Source: Butyrivibrio proteoclasticus B316
Lineage (GTDB): Bacteria > Bacillota > Clostridia > Lachnospirales > Lachnospiraceae
Direction of reading: 5' to 3'
Length of the DNA stretch: 64,000 nucleotides
NCBI RefSeq assembly: GCF_000145035.1
Contig: NC_014388.1
Span: forward strand, 201,501-265,500
The notes below the pieces were generated by a model, which did no database searches, was not told the DNA's origin, and saw only the letters and a program-made list of their open reading frames with translations. Made by a program: the position numbers and the translations under genes. The stretch's first letter is position 1. Each line of letters begins with the position of its first letter. This document shows positions 1-8,041 of the stretch, one piece after another.

Positions 1-1308
1 ATTAACTTCATGAGCAGGATACAAAATGTCATTTTTCATGAAAGTATCACAATGATTACGAAAATATTGAAGTAGTTCCTCATATTCCGCATACATCTTT
101 TCTACCCATAGATTTTTCATAAGCTTCTCCAACGGAATTGCAATTGCATAAAAATGATCACCACCCTGCTCATAGAATGATTTCATCACCTTATATGCCT
201 TGTATAGGTAGTCTATATCTTTTTTCAATTGATATACTTCTATGAAAAGCAAACTCATCCACGGATAGTTATATAATCTCTGAAAATGATTGTCATATCC
301 GTAATCATTGGCTACTAAAGAATGTTCATCATCATATAATTCCCTTTCCACATATGCTAGATACCGATTCAAACTATCCATCAGTTTTTCATCGTAAAAT
401 CTTTGCAAATAGGCCGCCATCAGCACACCCATTCCGACACGTTCACGTCCCCCGTTGTAATCATTCTCTGCCCGGTAATAGATATGTTTTTCTTTTGTAT
501 CATAGATTAAATATGCACCATCCAAAGGACAATTTTCTTTATGAAGCTGTTGTTTTTCCGCAATATATGTTACTCGATTTTTTATAAGCTCCTGAAACGC
601 AGGTAATACATTAACTGCACACTTAGCATTTACCCCATTTTTTTCAAAGCAAAATGTATGTGCTCCTTGTTTTTCAGATTTCTGATAAAGTTTTTCTTCA
701 CCATCCACATAAATCTTTATATCTTCCCCTTCAAATACAACATATTGATCTGCCTGTACATCCACATATCCGGGATTTATCTGATTAATCTTTTGATAAA
801 AATCCTCTTTCCCCTGATGCCAGAAAAGTTTCCATTCGATTTCAAAGGACTCCCCCGGATTCAGTACCTGAGGTGTTGGATGCATAATAAAATCGCCCCT
901 GTCATTACTGATACGAGAAAGGTCTCTCTCCACACTATATCCGGCAAGACTGCCTTTTGTCAGTACCAACCCCAAGTGAGGGGGTTCACCTCCCATGCGA
1001 AGAGCCATAACATAAGACATCTCTCCTCCACAATATATATGTGTGTGGCAACGCATTTTTGTACAAATATCAGAACCACAATAATCATCATTAAAAGGTG
1101 TGTAAATACCAATATCCGTAAGAGATGTAAAAAGCGGCTTATCACTGATATTAGTAAAAAGATATTTCTCTGTAATAATATCCTCTTCATCCTGACAGCA
1201 TACATCAACTGAAATCTGTGATGGTATCTTTACTGTTCCCCATTCGGTAGCTCCCTCTATCCAATTCATTTGATATTTATCTGCTGCGTTAATTAATTCT
1301 TTTCGCAT
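1..1308 (-). CDS. Glycosidase-like protein, six-hairpin type (partial, N-terminal part)
   Basis: The minus strand is open from an ATG at 1308 to the window edge, giving 436 codons without a stop, so the C-terminus lies outside. GGAGG stands about 9 bases before the ATG. There is no signal peptide, which points to a cytoplasmic enzyme. The first 250 residues look like beta-sandwich sequence. From about residue 300 the protein turns helical and aromatic-rich, with a NGGRERVGMG stretch and a later YNYPWMSLLF, which resembles the (alpha/alpha)6 'six-hairpin' glycosidases, possibly the DUF5695 type. It is divergent from an AraC regulator with a cupin sensor domain, as usual for sugar-induced hydrolases. 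The family is a judgement by eye and the substrate is unknown. Confidence 0.55.
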   Translation of the reverse strand, partial: MRKELINAADKYQMNWIEGATEWGTVKIPSQISVDVCCQDEEDIITEKYLFTNISDKPLFTSLTDIGIYTPFNDDYCGSDICTKMRCHTHIYCGGEMSYVMALRMGGEPPHLGLVLTKGSLAGYSVERDLSRISNDRGDFIMHPTPQVLNPGESFEIEWKLFWHQGKEDFYQKINQINPGYVDVQADQYVVFEGEDIKIYVDGEEKLYQKSEKQGAHTFCFEKNGVNAKCAVNVLPAFQELIKNRVTYIAEKQQLHKENCPLDGAYLIYDTKEKHIYYRAENDYNGGRERVGMGVLMAAYLQRFYDEKLMDSLNRYLAYVERELYDDEHSLVANDYGYDNHFQRLYNYPWMSLLFIEVYQLKKDIDYLYKAYKVMKSFYEQGGDHFYAIAIPLEKLMKNLWVEKMYAEYEELLQYFRNHCDTFMKNDILYPAHEVN

Positions 1309-1375
1309 CGAAATAGCCTCCATCTTAAATATTCTGGCTATATCATAAGTCTTTTACTTTTCATGATGAAATACA

Positions 1376-1417
1376 CTATTCTGAACCTATTATTTTTTTG
1401 ATTGAGCTATTCTGAAC
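1376..1417. promoter_or_regulatory. Candidate AraC-type operator (direct repeat)
   Basis: The 11-mer CTATTCTGAAC occurs twice in the same orientation, at 1376-1386 and 1407-1417. The 31-bp spacing is about three helical turns. The site lies between the divergent glycosidase-like gene and the AraC gene. AraC-family proteins commonly bind direct repeats on one face of the helix, so this is a plausible binding site. No binding data are available. Confidence 0.5.
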
Positions 1418-1425
1418 TCATTGCT

Positions 1426-1456
1426 ACAATGAATACAATGAATACAATGAATACAA
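1426..1456 (+). repeat. 9-bp tandem repeat in the AraC leader
   Basis: Three full copies of ACAATGAAT (1426-1452) are followed by a partial copy that runs into the AAGGAG ribosome binding site. The tract lies between the candidate operator and the AraC start codon. Repeat slippage would change operator-to-RBS spacing in 9-bp steps. Confidence 0.7.
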
Positions 1457-1469
1457 GGAGAAAGATACC

Positions 1470-2321
1470 ATGGCAGATAAACGAACATTTGTATATGAAA
1501 ACTTTGAAATGTCCTATGAAGAAACAAAAAAAGGATGGTCTATGCCTTATTCGCATCACCATACCCATTATGAAATATATATACTGCTTTCCGGAGAAAG
1601 AACTGTTACTATTGGCAATACCACACATCTTGTGAAAGAAGGATTTGCATGTCTATTTGAAAGCAATATTTCTCATCGCAGTGAAGGAAATACTGATTAC
1701 TCAGGTCTCTGCATTCATTTTTCAAAGCAGTATTTGGATAGATATTTTCAGCCAAACATTGTTTCCACATACTTAACATGCTTTAAAACACCAATAATCT
1801 TCATTCCTGCAGATTACAGAAAAAAACTTCTTACTTGGAATAAGGCTATGAGCCATACTTCTGAGTCATCCTACTTGCTTCTTGCACAAATACTGATAGA
1901 TCTCTCTAAATTTCAAAAGAAATACTGCGCTGATAGCAGCTTATTTGTTAGTGATGTCAAAACATCCAGCGCCCAAAGAATCATAAACTATATTGACGCA
2001 AACTATACCACTCTGCAAAATGTCAGCCAAATTGCTGAATGCTGCGGCGTATCAGAAAGCTATATCCATCGCATTATCAAAAAGAATACTTCACTGACCG
2101 TAAAAGAATACATCAACAAACTCCGTCTTCGTCATGCGATACATGAAATGGATTGTTCAAACAATTCATTTGCAATTATAAGCAAAGCTTGCGGTTTTCA
2201 GAACATATCTTATTTTTATTATCTATTCAAAAAAAATTATGGACTAACACCTACAGAATATCGTGAACAACTAAAAAAACGCATAAATAACCAGTTGACA
2301 CGTGCTCGTCATAAGCAATAA
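1470..2321 (+). CDS. AraC family transcriptional regulator
   Basis: A 283-residue protein with the two-part layout of sugar-responsive AraC regulators. Residues 15-100 form a cupin-like sensor domain, with HHHTHYEIY and SGERTVTIG stretches typical of AraC_binding. Residues 180-275 hold two helix-turn-helix motifs: NVSQIAECCGVSESYIHRII, then FAIISKACGFQNISYFYYLF with the usual GLTPTEYR ending. AAGGAG precedes the ATG. It is transcribed away from the glycosidase-like gene at 1-1308, which is its likely target. The ligand cannot be read from sequence. Confidence 0.92.
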   Translation: MADKRTFVYENFEMSYEETKKGWSMPYSHHHTHYEIYILLSGERTVTIGNTTHLVKEGFACLFESNISHRSEGNTDYSGLCIHFSKQYLDRYFQPNIVSTYLTCFKTPIIFIPADYRKKLLTWNKAMSHTSESSYLLLAQILIDLSKFQKKYCADSSLFVSDVKTSSAQRIINYIDANYTTLQNVSQIAECCGVSESYIHRIIKKNTSLTVKEYINKLRLRHAIHEMDCSNNSFAIISKACGFQNISYFYYLFKKNYGLTPTEYREQLKKRINNQLTRARHKQ

Positions 2322-2474
2322 CGATTTTCTGCTCTTTGACGGAAGCTCAGGGCTACTGTATGCGGTTGGTGGCAACTTTAATAACCGCGATCAAAAAAAA
2401 TACTCTGATTTTACTTTCTACTCATTAAATCTTTGTCTGTCTTTTGTAAGATTATCTTCCGGTTTATTCTTCCA

Positions 2475-3398
2475 TCAAGAATTATGTATTACATTTCTCT
2501 TTCCACTATTGGCAGTTCCTCTTACTTCTTCGTGGTAAAAGTAATCTACGATTGTTGGATGTCCTTTCTCTACTCTCTCATACGGAGTTTCATTATCAAC
2601 AAACCTGCAATCATACTTTTTAGCCAGCTCTTCTGCTTTCTTTTCCAACGCTTCAAAATAGCTGCGGTTCTTTTTGTTATAAATTTCGTCATACAGCGGC
2701 ACCAGATCCGGATGTTTATCGGAAATGTATTTCATGATATCTGCCTTAAAACCTCCGCGAAGATTCAGATTCTCAAGCCATACAAGGTCACACTGATCTT
2801 TTGTCCTGTCTATGATTGCTTCTATATCCGTAATCCCCGGGAACACGGGTGAAATGAAGCAAATTGTACGAATTCCTGCCGCATATACCTCTTTCATTGC
2901 AGCAAGCCTTCTTTCTATGCTTACTGCCGCATCCATATCATCTTTAAACTCTTCATCGAGAGTATTGATTGACCATGATACCGTAAGTCTGCTATTTTCA
3001 TTGATCTCTTTTAGCAGATCCAGATCTCTTAGTACAAGGTCTGACTTTGTGCAGATAAGTATGTCCGCACCACTGTCCTTTAGTTCTTCCAGAAGTCTTC
3101 TTGTATTTTTATATGTTTCCTCTAGCGGATTATAACCATCCGTAACTGTTCCAATGATCACCTTCTGGCCGGCATACTTCTTTGGATTCTTTATTTCAGG
3201 CCAGTCTTTCACATCCATGAAAGTTCCCCATTCCTCCGTATGCCCTGTAAAGCGTTTCATAAAAGATGCGTAGCAGTATTTACAGGCATGGGGACACCCC
3301 ACATAGGGATTCACCGAATATCCTCCAATAGGAGTATTCGATTTTGTCATTACACTTTTTGTTTCTATATGATTTACTTTGATTTCTGGTTGTTCCAT
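2475..3398 (-). CDS. Radical SAM protein, mobile-pair protein B type (SPL-like)
   Basis: A 307-residue radical SAM protein. The cluster motif CPHACKYC (CxxxCxxC) sits near residue 34, after GGYSVNPYVG, as in the spore photoproduct lyase-like and Rv2578c-like group. A GTVTDGYNPLE strand and CTKSDLVLRDLDLL follow, both typical of that group. It is the last gene of a MarR - radical SAM A - radical SAM B unit and overlaps protein A by 25 bp, so the two are translationally linked. NCBI families name this trio the 'radical SAM mobile pair' system; the substrate is unknown. It is probably cytoplasmic, and no membrane segment is seen. Confidence 0.85.
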   Translation of the reverse strand: MEQPEIKVNHIETKSVMTKSNTPIGGYSVNPYVGCPHACKYCYASFMKRFTGHTEEWGTFMDVKDWPEIKNPKKYAGQKVIIGTVTDGYNPLEETYKNTRRLLEELKDSGADILICTKSDLVLRDLDLLKEINENSRLTVSWSINTLDEEFKDDMDAAVSIERRLAAMKEVYAAGIRTICFISPVFPGITDIEAIIDRTKDQCDLVWLENLNLRGGFKADIMKYISDKHPDLVPLYDEIYNKKNRSYFEALEKKAEELAKKYDCRFVDNETPYERVEKGHPTIVDYFYHEEVRGTANSGKRNVIHNS

Positions 3399-4072
3399 AT
3401 TCTCTGTTCCTCCAGCACTTTGTTAAAAGCATCCGGCATTTCCTGTATCATTTCTTCTCCCATAATCGGAACAAGATCTTCTTTCCAGAATACAGGAATG
3501 TTCAGTTCATGAGCCTGTTCTGTCAATGAATAAACCCACCTGGGATCTGTTTTAACAGTCCTGCTCTTTGCACCTGTCATGGTTCCCACCACAATCCAGT
3601 CAATGCCTGTAAGATCAACCTTACCCGGATCATCGAACAAAGGCTCAAAGGTAACATGATATTTTTTTGCCTTCACATTGCTCCGCAGTGCATCAATACG
3701 CCATAACTCAGACTTTCTCGTAACTGTAACGCCAAACCATGCATTATCAAGATCTGTTTCAAAAGACAGAAGATCCGGTCGTTTGGTAAGAAAAAGAAAC
3801 TGGTGCTGAGGATTCTCTGCTATCTTTTTAAAGACTTCCTCTCTCCATTCCTCATGCCAGCCCGAGAGATCGCTCATGCCGGTCAGCAGAAAATTCTGCG
3901 GCTTTTTCTTTTCCATCATACGAAGCTTTCCTTGAAAAAACTGTGGTTTTTCAAAATCATCTATGATGTGATAACGCCTCGTATTGTTTCTGGCATAGCA
4001 GTACGGACATCCAACAGTGCACCCTATAACAAGATTCATGTTCTGAATCTGATCTTTAATACAAATACTCAT
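3374..4072 (-). CDS. Radical SAM protein, mobile-pair protein A type (Gp37/Gp68-like)
   Basis: A 232-residue compact radical SAM protein. CTVGCPYC near residue 18 supplies the three Fe-S cysteines in the order CxxxCxxC. FLLTGMSDLSGWHEEW and FLFLTKRPD follow, motifs shared with the DUF5131 (phage Gp37/Gp68) group. Its ATG overlaps the MarR stop as ATGA and its end overlaps protein B. The name 'phage Gp37/Gp68' often given to such proteins does not imply a prophage here, because no phage structural gene is nearby. It probably works with protein B on a shared but unknown substrate. Confidence 0.85.
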   Translation of the reverse strand: MSICIKDQIQNMNLVIGCTVGCPYCYARNNTRRYHIIDDFEKPQFFQGKLRMMEKKKPQNFLLTGMSDLSGWHEEWREEVFKKIAENPQHQFLFLTKRPDLLSFETDLDNAWFGVTVTRKSELWRIDALRSNVKAKKYHVTFEPLFDDPGKVDLTGIDWIVVGTMTGAKSRTVKTDPRWVYSLTEQAHELNIPVFWKEDLVPIMGEEMIQEMPDAFNKVLEEQRIWNNQKSK

Positions 4073-4506
4073 TTGTCACTCCATTCCTCAAGGTTTACCC
4101 TGATGCGGTTAAGATACTCTTCAAACTGAAGAATCTCTTTATCCGTAAAATCACGATAATAAATATTCCCCATCTCATTTGATACGGAGTCATAAGCTTC
4201 TTTAAGTTCTTTGGCTTTATCTGTGAGGAACAGAAGAGTTTTTCTCTTATCAGCTTCATCAGTTTTGCGGCTTATCAGTCCGTTTTTTTCCATCCGCTCA
4301 AGCATGGTCGTAAGTGAAGTAATTGCAAGTCCGCTTTTCTCGGAAATAATTTTAATAGGAACACCATCTTCCTGCCATAAGACATAAAGAATCCTTCCCT
4401 GAGCTCCGTTAAATGCATCAATGTTTTTTTCTGCCAGTATCCTTTCAAATATACGATCACCCAGCTGTTTTATTTTTGTAACAAGAAATCCACCATTTGT
4501 CTTCAT
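4069..4506 (-). CDS. MarR family regulator of the radical SAM pair
   Basis: A 145-residue MarR-type winged helix protein. It has a typical dimerisation helix (LGDRIFERILAEKNI), the recognition region IKIISEKSGLAITSLTTMLERMEKNGLI, and the wing with DEADKRKTLLFLTDKAKEL. It is the first gene of the trio and overlaps the first radical SAM gene by 4 bp. A perfect palindrome covers its promoter and ribosome binding site, so autorepression is likely. MarR proteins usually release DNA when they bind small phenolic or oxidised ligands; the ligand here is unknown. Confidence 0.92.
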   Translation of the reverse strand: MKTNGGFLVTKIKQLGDRIFERILAEKNIDAFNGAQGRILYVLWQEDGVPIKIISEKSGLAITSLTTMLERMEKNGLISRKTDEADKRKTLLFLTDKAKELKEAYDSVSNEMGNIYYRDFTDKEILQFEEYLNRIRVNLEEWSDK

Positions 4507-4510
4507 AATT

Positions 4511-4562
4511 AAATACTCCTATATCGTAGTTTTATACTACGATATAGGAGTATTTTTGTCAA
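4511..4562 (-). promoter_or_regulatory. Promoter with perfect palindromic MarR operator
   Basis: Two perfect 20-bp arms (4511-4530 and 4536-4555) are separated by 5 bp. On the minus strand TTGACA (4557-4562) and TAGTAT (4534-4539) form a sigma-A promoter with a 17-bp spacer. The proximal arm contains the AGGAG used to start MarR translation, 4 bp before the gene. Binding would block RNA polymerase. Any transcript starting upstream of the dyad would fold the ribosome binding site into a hairpin. Confidence 0.85.
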
Positions 4563-4640
4563 GCACACATATCATAACTTCGGATTTTATGTTCTATCAT
4601 TCATCTCGAAAAACCTGAATCTGATAACGTGTTCCATCTG

Positions 4641-4937
4641 CTATAGTCTTCTACCAAACTCCCTAATTTCATCAAGTTTTTCCTTTATTACACCTACGTT
4701 TAACTTTTCAGACACAAAACCATGTTCAATCATTTCTTTTCTTCTTTCGAGAATAGAATTTTGCTCTCCAACAGAAGTAATCACCCCGATATCTTCTACC
4801 CCCATGATTTTTGCGAAGGCATTTCTGAGTTGGATTCCCGCATATGTTGGATGCAGTTTGCGACACCCTTCTGAATCACACAGCTCGTCACTGCGAGACT
4901 CGGCATGGTTATGGAAAAAGCTGGTGTCTTTTGAGGA
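4641..4937 (-). pseudogene. Remnant of an unrecognised protein gene
   Basis: Immediately after the cupin stop, the same minus-strand frame stays open for about 98 codons to a TAG at 4641. It has a protein-like composition (for example HPTYAGIQLRNAFAKIMGV and later SILERRKEMIEHGF) but no start codon or ribosome binding site of its own. It looks like the 3' end of a gene whose 5' part was lost, possibly an enzyme with an alpha/beta fold. The family was not recognised. Confidence 0.4.
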
Positions 4938-5291
4938 TCAGTACATCACTGCATCCTCTGCAGTGAATCCACCAATTGAACCTGCCTTGACTTGGATACA
5001 TGCATAGCTTAACTCTGAATCTTCCGCAGCAAGAAACTGTCTCTTTCCTTCAGGTGAAATTCTAACCACATCACCTTTAGCGATTTCAACATCCTCTCCA
5101 TCAATTACAGCCTTACCCTTTCCGGAAAGAATAAGATAGATTTCCTCATTATTTTTATGTGAGTGTACAAAGGGAACACCTGCTCCTGCAGGAAGATGAT
5201 TGATACTTATCTCTGCTCCCGTTAAACCAAGAGCATCATGAAGTTCTGTTCTAGGAGCCTCTGTTACGTTTACTTTTTTGAAATTTGACAT
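4938..5291 (-). CDS. Single-domain cupin protein
   Basis: A 117-residue protein made of one cupin barrel. The first cupin motif is VHSHKNNEEIYLILSGKG (metal-binding His-His-Glu), and the second is KGDVVRISPEGKR, where the usual last His is not obvious. It is divergent from an HxlR regulator, with about 145 bp between starts, and may be its target. GGAGG precedes the start. Cupins of this size act as isomerases, dioxygenases or small-molecule binders, and the activity cannot be fixed. The gene runs directly into an in-frame remnant after its stop. Confidence 0.85.
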   Translation of the reverse strand: MSNFKKVNVTEAPRTELHDALGLTGAEISINHLPAGAGVPFVHSHKNNEEIYLILSGKGKAVIDGEDVEIAKGDVVRISPEGKRQFLAAEDSELSYACIQVKAGSIGGFTAEDAVMY

Positions 5292-5436
5292 TTTTGTTTT
5301 CCTCCATGTATTTGATATTTGTTTTTGTTTGTTGTATCATCATTTTATCCCTTAGGCAATTTCAAACAAGTACGAACATTTACAATACATAGTCACATTT
5401 TTGATACTATTGCGGAAATACAAGGAGAAAATTTTA

Positions 5437-5769
5437 ATGAAAAGCATTTACGGTCAATGTCCTTATGCCACAACTCAAAGAGTCCTTCAAGGTAAGTGGG
5501 CCATAGTTATACTCTTTCAGCTTAGTACAGGAACACAACGTTTTAACGAACTTGAAAGGAATATTCCGGACATCACCAGAGCTATGCTGACCAGACAGTT
5601 AAGACAATTGGAAAATGACAAACTGATAACCAGAAAGGTATATGCCGAAGTTCCTCCCAGAGTTGAATATAGTCTTAGCGAAATGGGCGAAAAATTCAGG
5701 AAGGTCTTGGATCAGATTGAACTTTTCGGCTTTGAATATATTAAAGAAATAGAAAAAGCTGAAGGTTGA
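5437..5769 (+). CDS. HxlR family transcriptional regulator
   Basis: A 110-residue HxlR-type winged helix protein. It starts with a conserved Cys near residue 7 (YGQCPYATTQRVLQGKW), followed by RFNELERNIPDITRAMLTRQLRQLE and the wing VPPRVEYSLSEMGEKF. The ATG at 5437 is preferred over an upstream TTG at 5401 because AAGGAG stands at 5422-5427. The single N-terminal Cys suggests redox or electrophile sensing, as in other HxlR/YodB proteins. It is transcribed away from the cupin gene. Its terminator overlaps its stop codon. Confidence 0.92.
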   Translation: MKSIYGQCPYATTQRVLQGKWAIVILFQLSTGTQRFNELERNIPDITRAMLTRQLRQLENDKLITRKVYAEVPPRVEYSLSEMGEKFRKVLDQIELFGFEYIKEIEKAEG

Positions 5770-5784
5770 GCCCTCAGCTTTTTC
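5752..5784 (+). terminator. Terminator of the HxlR gene
   Basis: GAAAAAGCTGA and TCAGCTTTTTC form an 11-bp stem, extended by AGG/CCC, followed by T-rich sequence. The stem overlaps the HxlR stop codon. A-tracts on the other side may make it work in both directions. Confidence 0.75.
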
Positions 5785-5881
5785 ATTATTGTAAATTGTT
5801 GTCCATCAAAAGAGCTTCTTTCCATCTGAAAAAGCCTCTCCGACTCTTCCGGACACCTTATAATAACCATGTGTGTAAGGA

Positions 5882-6298
5882 TCAAAAGGCGATAGCTTCA
5901 AGAGAATCTATATTAACCTTGTCTCCAGACATATTTGCTTCCTCAATAGAGGTTTTTACGACTTTTCCGATAACTCCCATAACTGATTCATCAAAATAGT
6001 CCGGAACTCCTGAAGTGTGATTCAATAGTTGTCTTACTGTCACACAGGGATCGATGTGTTTAAGATCAAAATCCAGAATTGCTCCGATAGTATCTTCAAA
6101 TTTCAGCTTCTCTGCTTCAATCAATTGCAAGATGCCCACAGCAACAAAAGTCTTACTCATGGAAGCAGACGCAAATCTTGTTTCAATCGTATTGGGAATC
6201 TCATTTGCCAAGTCAGCAAACCCGCCGCTGTAATTCAGTAATACTTCTTTGTGTTTTACTATATATGCATTCCCTCTAAAATCTTTATCCATCACCAT
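5882..6298 (-). pseudogene. Truncated serine hydrolase (beta-lactamase-like)
   Basis: The 138-residue ORF begins like class C beta-lactamase-type serine hydrolases. It has a GGFADL strand, ASMSKTF (nucleophile motif SxxK) near residue 46, and VRQLLNHTSGVPDYFDE. Family members have about 300 or more residues. This one lacks everything after that point, including the YxN and KTG elements. The last 34 residues, from SVMGVIGKV on, do not fit the family and look like a fused piece of another gene. GGGGAG precedes the start, so it may still be translated, but it should be inactive. Confidence 0.75.
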
Positions 6299-6337
6299 AG
6301 TAATCTCCCCTAAGCAAGATAAAACTGAAACATAATC

Positions 6338-7117
6338 CTATATCTCTATCATCTTTCTTATACCATTAGGTATTACTTCAAATCCAAGTTTCTGATAAAA
6401 GCCTTCTTTTCCCTTAGCAGAAACGCCACCTATGGTTGTAAACCTTCCTGTAGATGAATTCTTCATAGCATAGTCTACGAGATGGTCAACAATCATGGTT
6501 CCTATACCCATACCTTGATATTCAGGCAAAACCACTATTTCCTGCAGATACCAATACATCGCACCATCACCAACAAGTCTGCCCATTCCAACAATTTCGC
6601 CATCTTTTAAGGTAGAGACATTTATAAGTCCATTCCTGAGAGCCTTTTTCGCATGCTCTATAGGAATATCTGCAAAACCTGTAGCGACTCTAAGCCTCAC
6701 AAAATCTTCTGGTTTCAAAACATTCTCGACAAGTTCAAACTTAGTGCTCATATATTCCTTGATCAGTGCAATATCTTTTTTGTCCTTATCTCTCCCAAGT
6801 TCCTGTTTCATCATAATGAGACCTTTGATAGAAATGACTGGAACGTTATCAACCATATCAGTTTTATCTTTGATCCAGTTCTCAAATACCTCTATATATT
6901 CTCCAATTTCAAACTTTCTATTACCGCTTTCGGTTAAGGAAAAAGTGTAACCATCTGCCTCAAGCTGATCTGCCATCTTAGATGTGCATCCCATATCTAT
7001 ATCATGAGTTTGCTCCCGGATTCCATATATAACCATGGCACTTCCAGTTATTATCCAGTATTCAGCGCGGCTATATGGAAAATCATCCAGCATATTAATA
7101 ATCTCTTGTTTGTTCAT
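6338..7117 (-). CDS. Nucleotidyltransferase-fold / GNAT acetyltransferase fusion
   Basis: A 259-residue two-domain protein. Residues 1-125 resemble a minimal nucleotidyltransferase domain (DUF6036-like): ITGSAMVIYGIREQTHDIDM gives the GS and DxD elements, and IKGLIMMKQELGRDKDKKDI follows. Residues 135-259 are a GNAT domain, with the acetyl-CoA loop EIVVLPEYQGMGIGTMIVDH and a C-terminal GFYQKLGFEVI. Its ATG overlaps the stop of an isochorismatase remnant. Both halves look intact. Possible roles are modification of a small molecule or protein, or a resistance or toxin-like function; none is shown. Confidence 0.8.
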   Translation of the reverse strand: MNKQEIINMLDDFPYSRAEYWIITGSAMVIYGIREQTHDIDMGCTSKMADQLEADGYTFSLTESGNRKFEIGEYIEVFENWIKDKTDMVDNVPVISIKGLIMMKQELGRDKDKKDIALIKEYMSTKFELVENVLKPEDFVRLRVATGFADIPIEHAKKALRNGLINVSTLKDGEIVGMGRLVGDGAMYWYLQEIVVLPEYQGMGIGTMIVDHLVDYAMKNSSTGRFTTIGGVSAKGKEGFYQKLGFEVIPNGIRKMIEI

Positions 7118-7329
7118 AGTCTCTCCATCATTCCAATTGCTTCGTCCAAAGAAACAAAATCCGCAAATCTATTAGGCCACATCATTTCATTGTAGTACTT
7201 GTACGTTGTCTCCGCATCCATGTAGTCATTATCAACAGTAGAGTTGGTGCCCTTTGGAATAATTACTCTATAGCCTCTTTCAAAAGCTGATTTCACAGAA
7301 GCATCAATTGACAAATCTTGCACCACCAA
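7114..7329 (-). pseudogene. Isochorismatase-like hydrolase remnant (3' end)
   Basis: The 71-residue reading frame matches the C-terminal third of cysteine hydrolases of the isochorismatase family, with VVQDLSIDASVKSAFERGYR and IPKGTNST. The family normally has 170-200 residues with catalytic Asp and Lys upstream, which are absent. The frame stays open a little further upstream without an ATG and is then blocked by a TAG near 7380. Its stop overlaps the downstream ATG, a relic of an operon. Confidence 0.7.
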
Positions 7330-7390
7330 TCTGCCTTTAATTACAATATTGTTGCATATTGACTCCGGTTTTCTTATACTTCGACGCTAA

Positions 7391-8041
7391 CTAATCATCA
7401 CCATCTATTTCTTTTCTCCGTGCTAAAGCATATGGATTATCAGATGATGCATCAAATCCATCCAGCAGATATTCATGTGGGATGTATTCATCATAATCAA
7501 AATCCATGAAATAGTTACAAAATATCTGTTCTGCATAGATTATTCTGTTCTTTCCATCTGTAAGAGCATATACAAATCCATTGTAGGAATCAGCATTTAT
7601 TGCCAATAAGTCATATGTCGTCTCTTCTTCAACGCTGTAATATCCAATATAATCTGTAGACGGATATGATTTAAGTCTTTCCGACTCTTTTAAATAGTCT
7701 TCGTTAGAATAATCAACAACAAGATAGCCAAGGTACTGGGCATCCCAGGGATTATAATAAACCATCTTATAGTCTGCAATCGTCATGTTATCAGTAATCT
7801 CCTGAGGCCATATGCTTTCATCAATGCCCCATTTATTCCATTGTGAATCTGCATCAGTTACGTCAAACGACATGTATTCCCTGTAATTTGTTATATCAGT
7901 GTACACCTCAGGTTTTGTAGTAACTGATCCAACAACGAAAATGCCTACAAGAACCGCAGCTGCAATACTACACAAGGCGCTAATAGCGGCAACTATTGCA
8001 ATTACTATTATTATGATCTTTTTACTTTTATCCGTATTCAT
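7391..8041 (-). CDS. Membrane-anchored protein of unknown function paired with MerR
   Basis: A 216-residue protein starting at an ATG that overlaps the MerR stop as TGATG; a GTG one codon upstream is also possible. One strong membrane segment lies at residues 8-38 (IIIIVIAIVAAISAL onward). The rest is an acidic, Tyr-rich exported domain (for example YTDITNYREYMSF and YLGYLVVDYSNEDYLKE) with no recognised family. The overlap implies coupled translation with the membrane-bound MerR-like regulator, so the two may form a sensor or effector pair. The function is unknown. Confidence 0.75.
   Translation of the reverse strand: MNTDKSKKIIIIVIAIVAAISALCSIAAAVLVGIFVVGSVTTKPEVYTDITNYREYMSFDVTDADSQWNKWGIDESIWPQEITDNMTIADYKMVYYNPWDAQYLGYLVVDYSNEDYLKESERLKSYPSTDYIGYYSVEEETTYDLLAINADSYNGFVYALTDGKNRIIYAEQIFCNYFMDFDYDEYIPHEYLLDGFDASSDNPYALARRKEIDGDD

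Noticed and set aside
658-1212. 184-residue ORF on the plus strand
   Set aside because: It is a shadow of the minus-strand glycosidase-like gene, which is open without break through this stretch and has a good ribosome binding site.
2475-4072. Prophage, because one radical SAM protein resembles phage Gp37/Gp68
   Set aside because: No phage structural, replication or lysis gene is present; the pair fits the MarR-linked radical SAM unit.
5401-5436. TTG start of the HxlR gene at 5401
   Set aside because: It has no ribosome binding site; the ATG at 5437 has AAGGAG at the right distance and fits the family's N-terminus.
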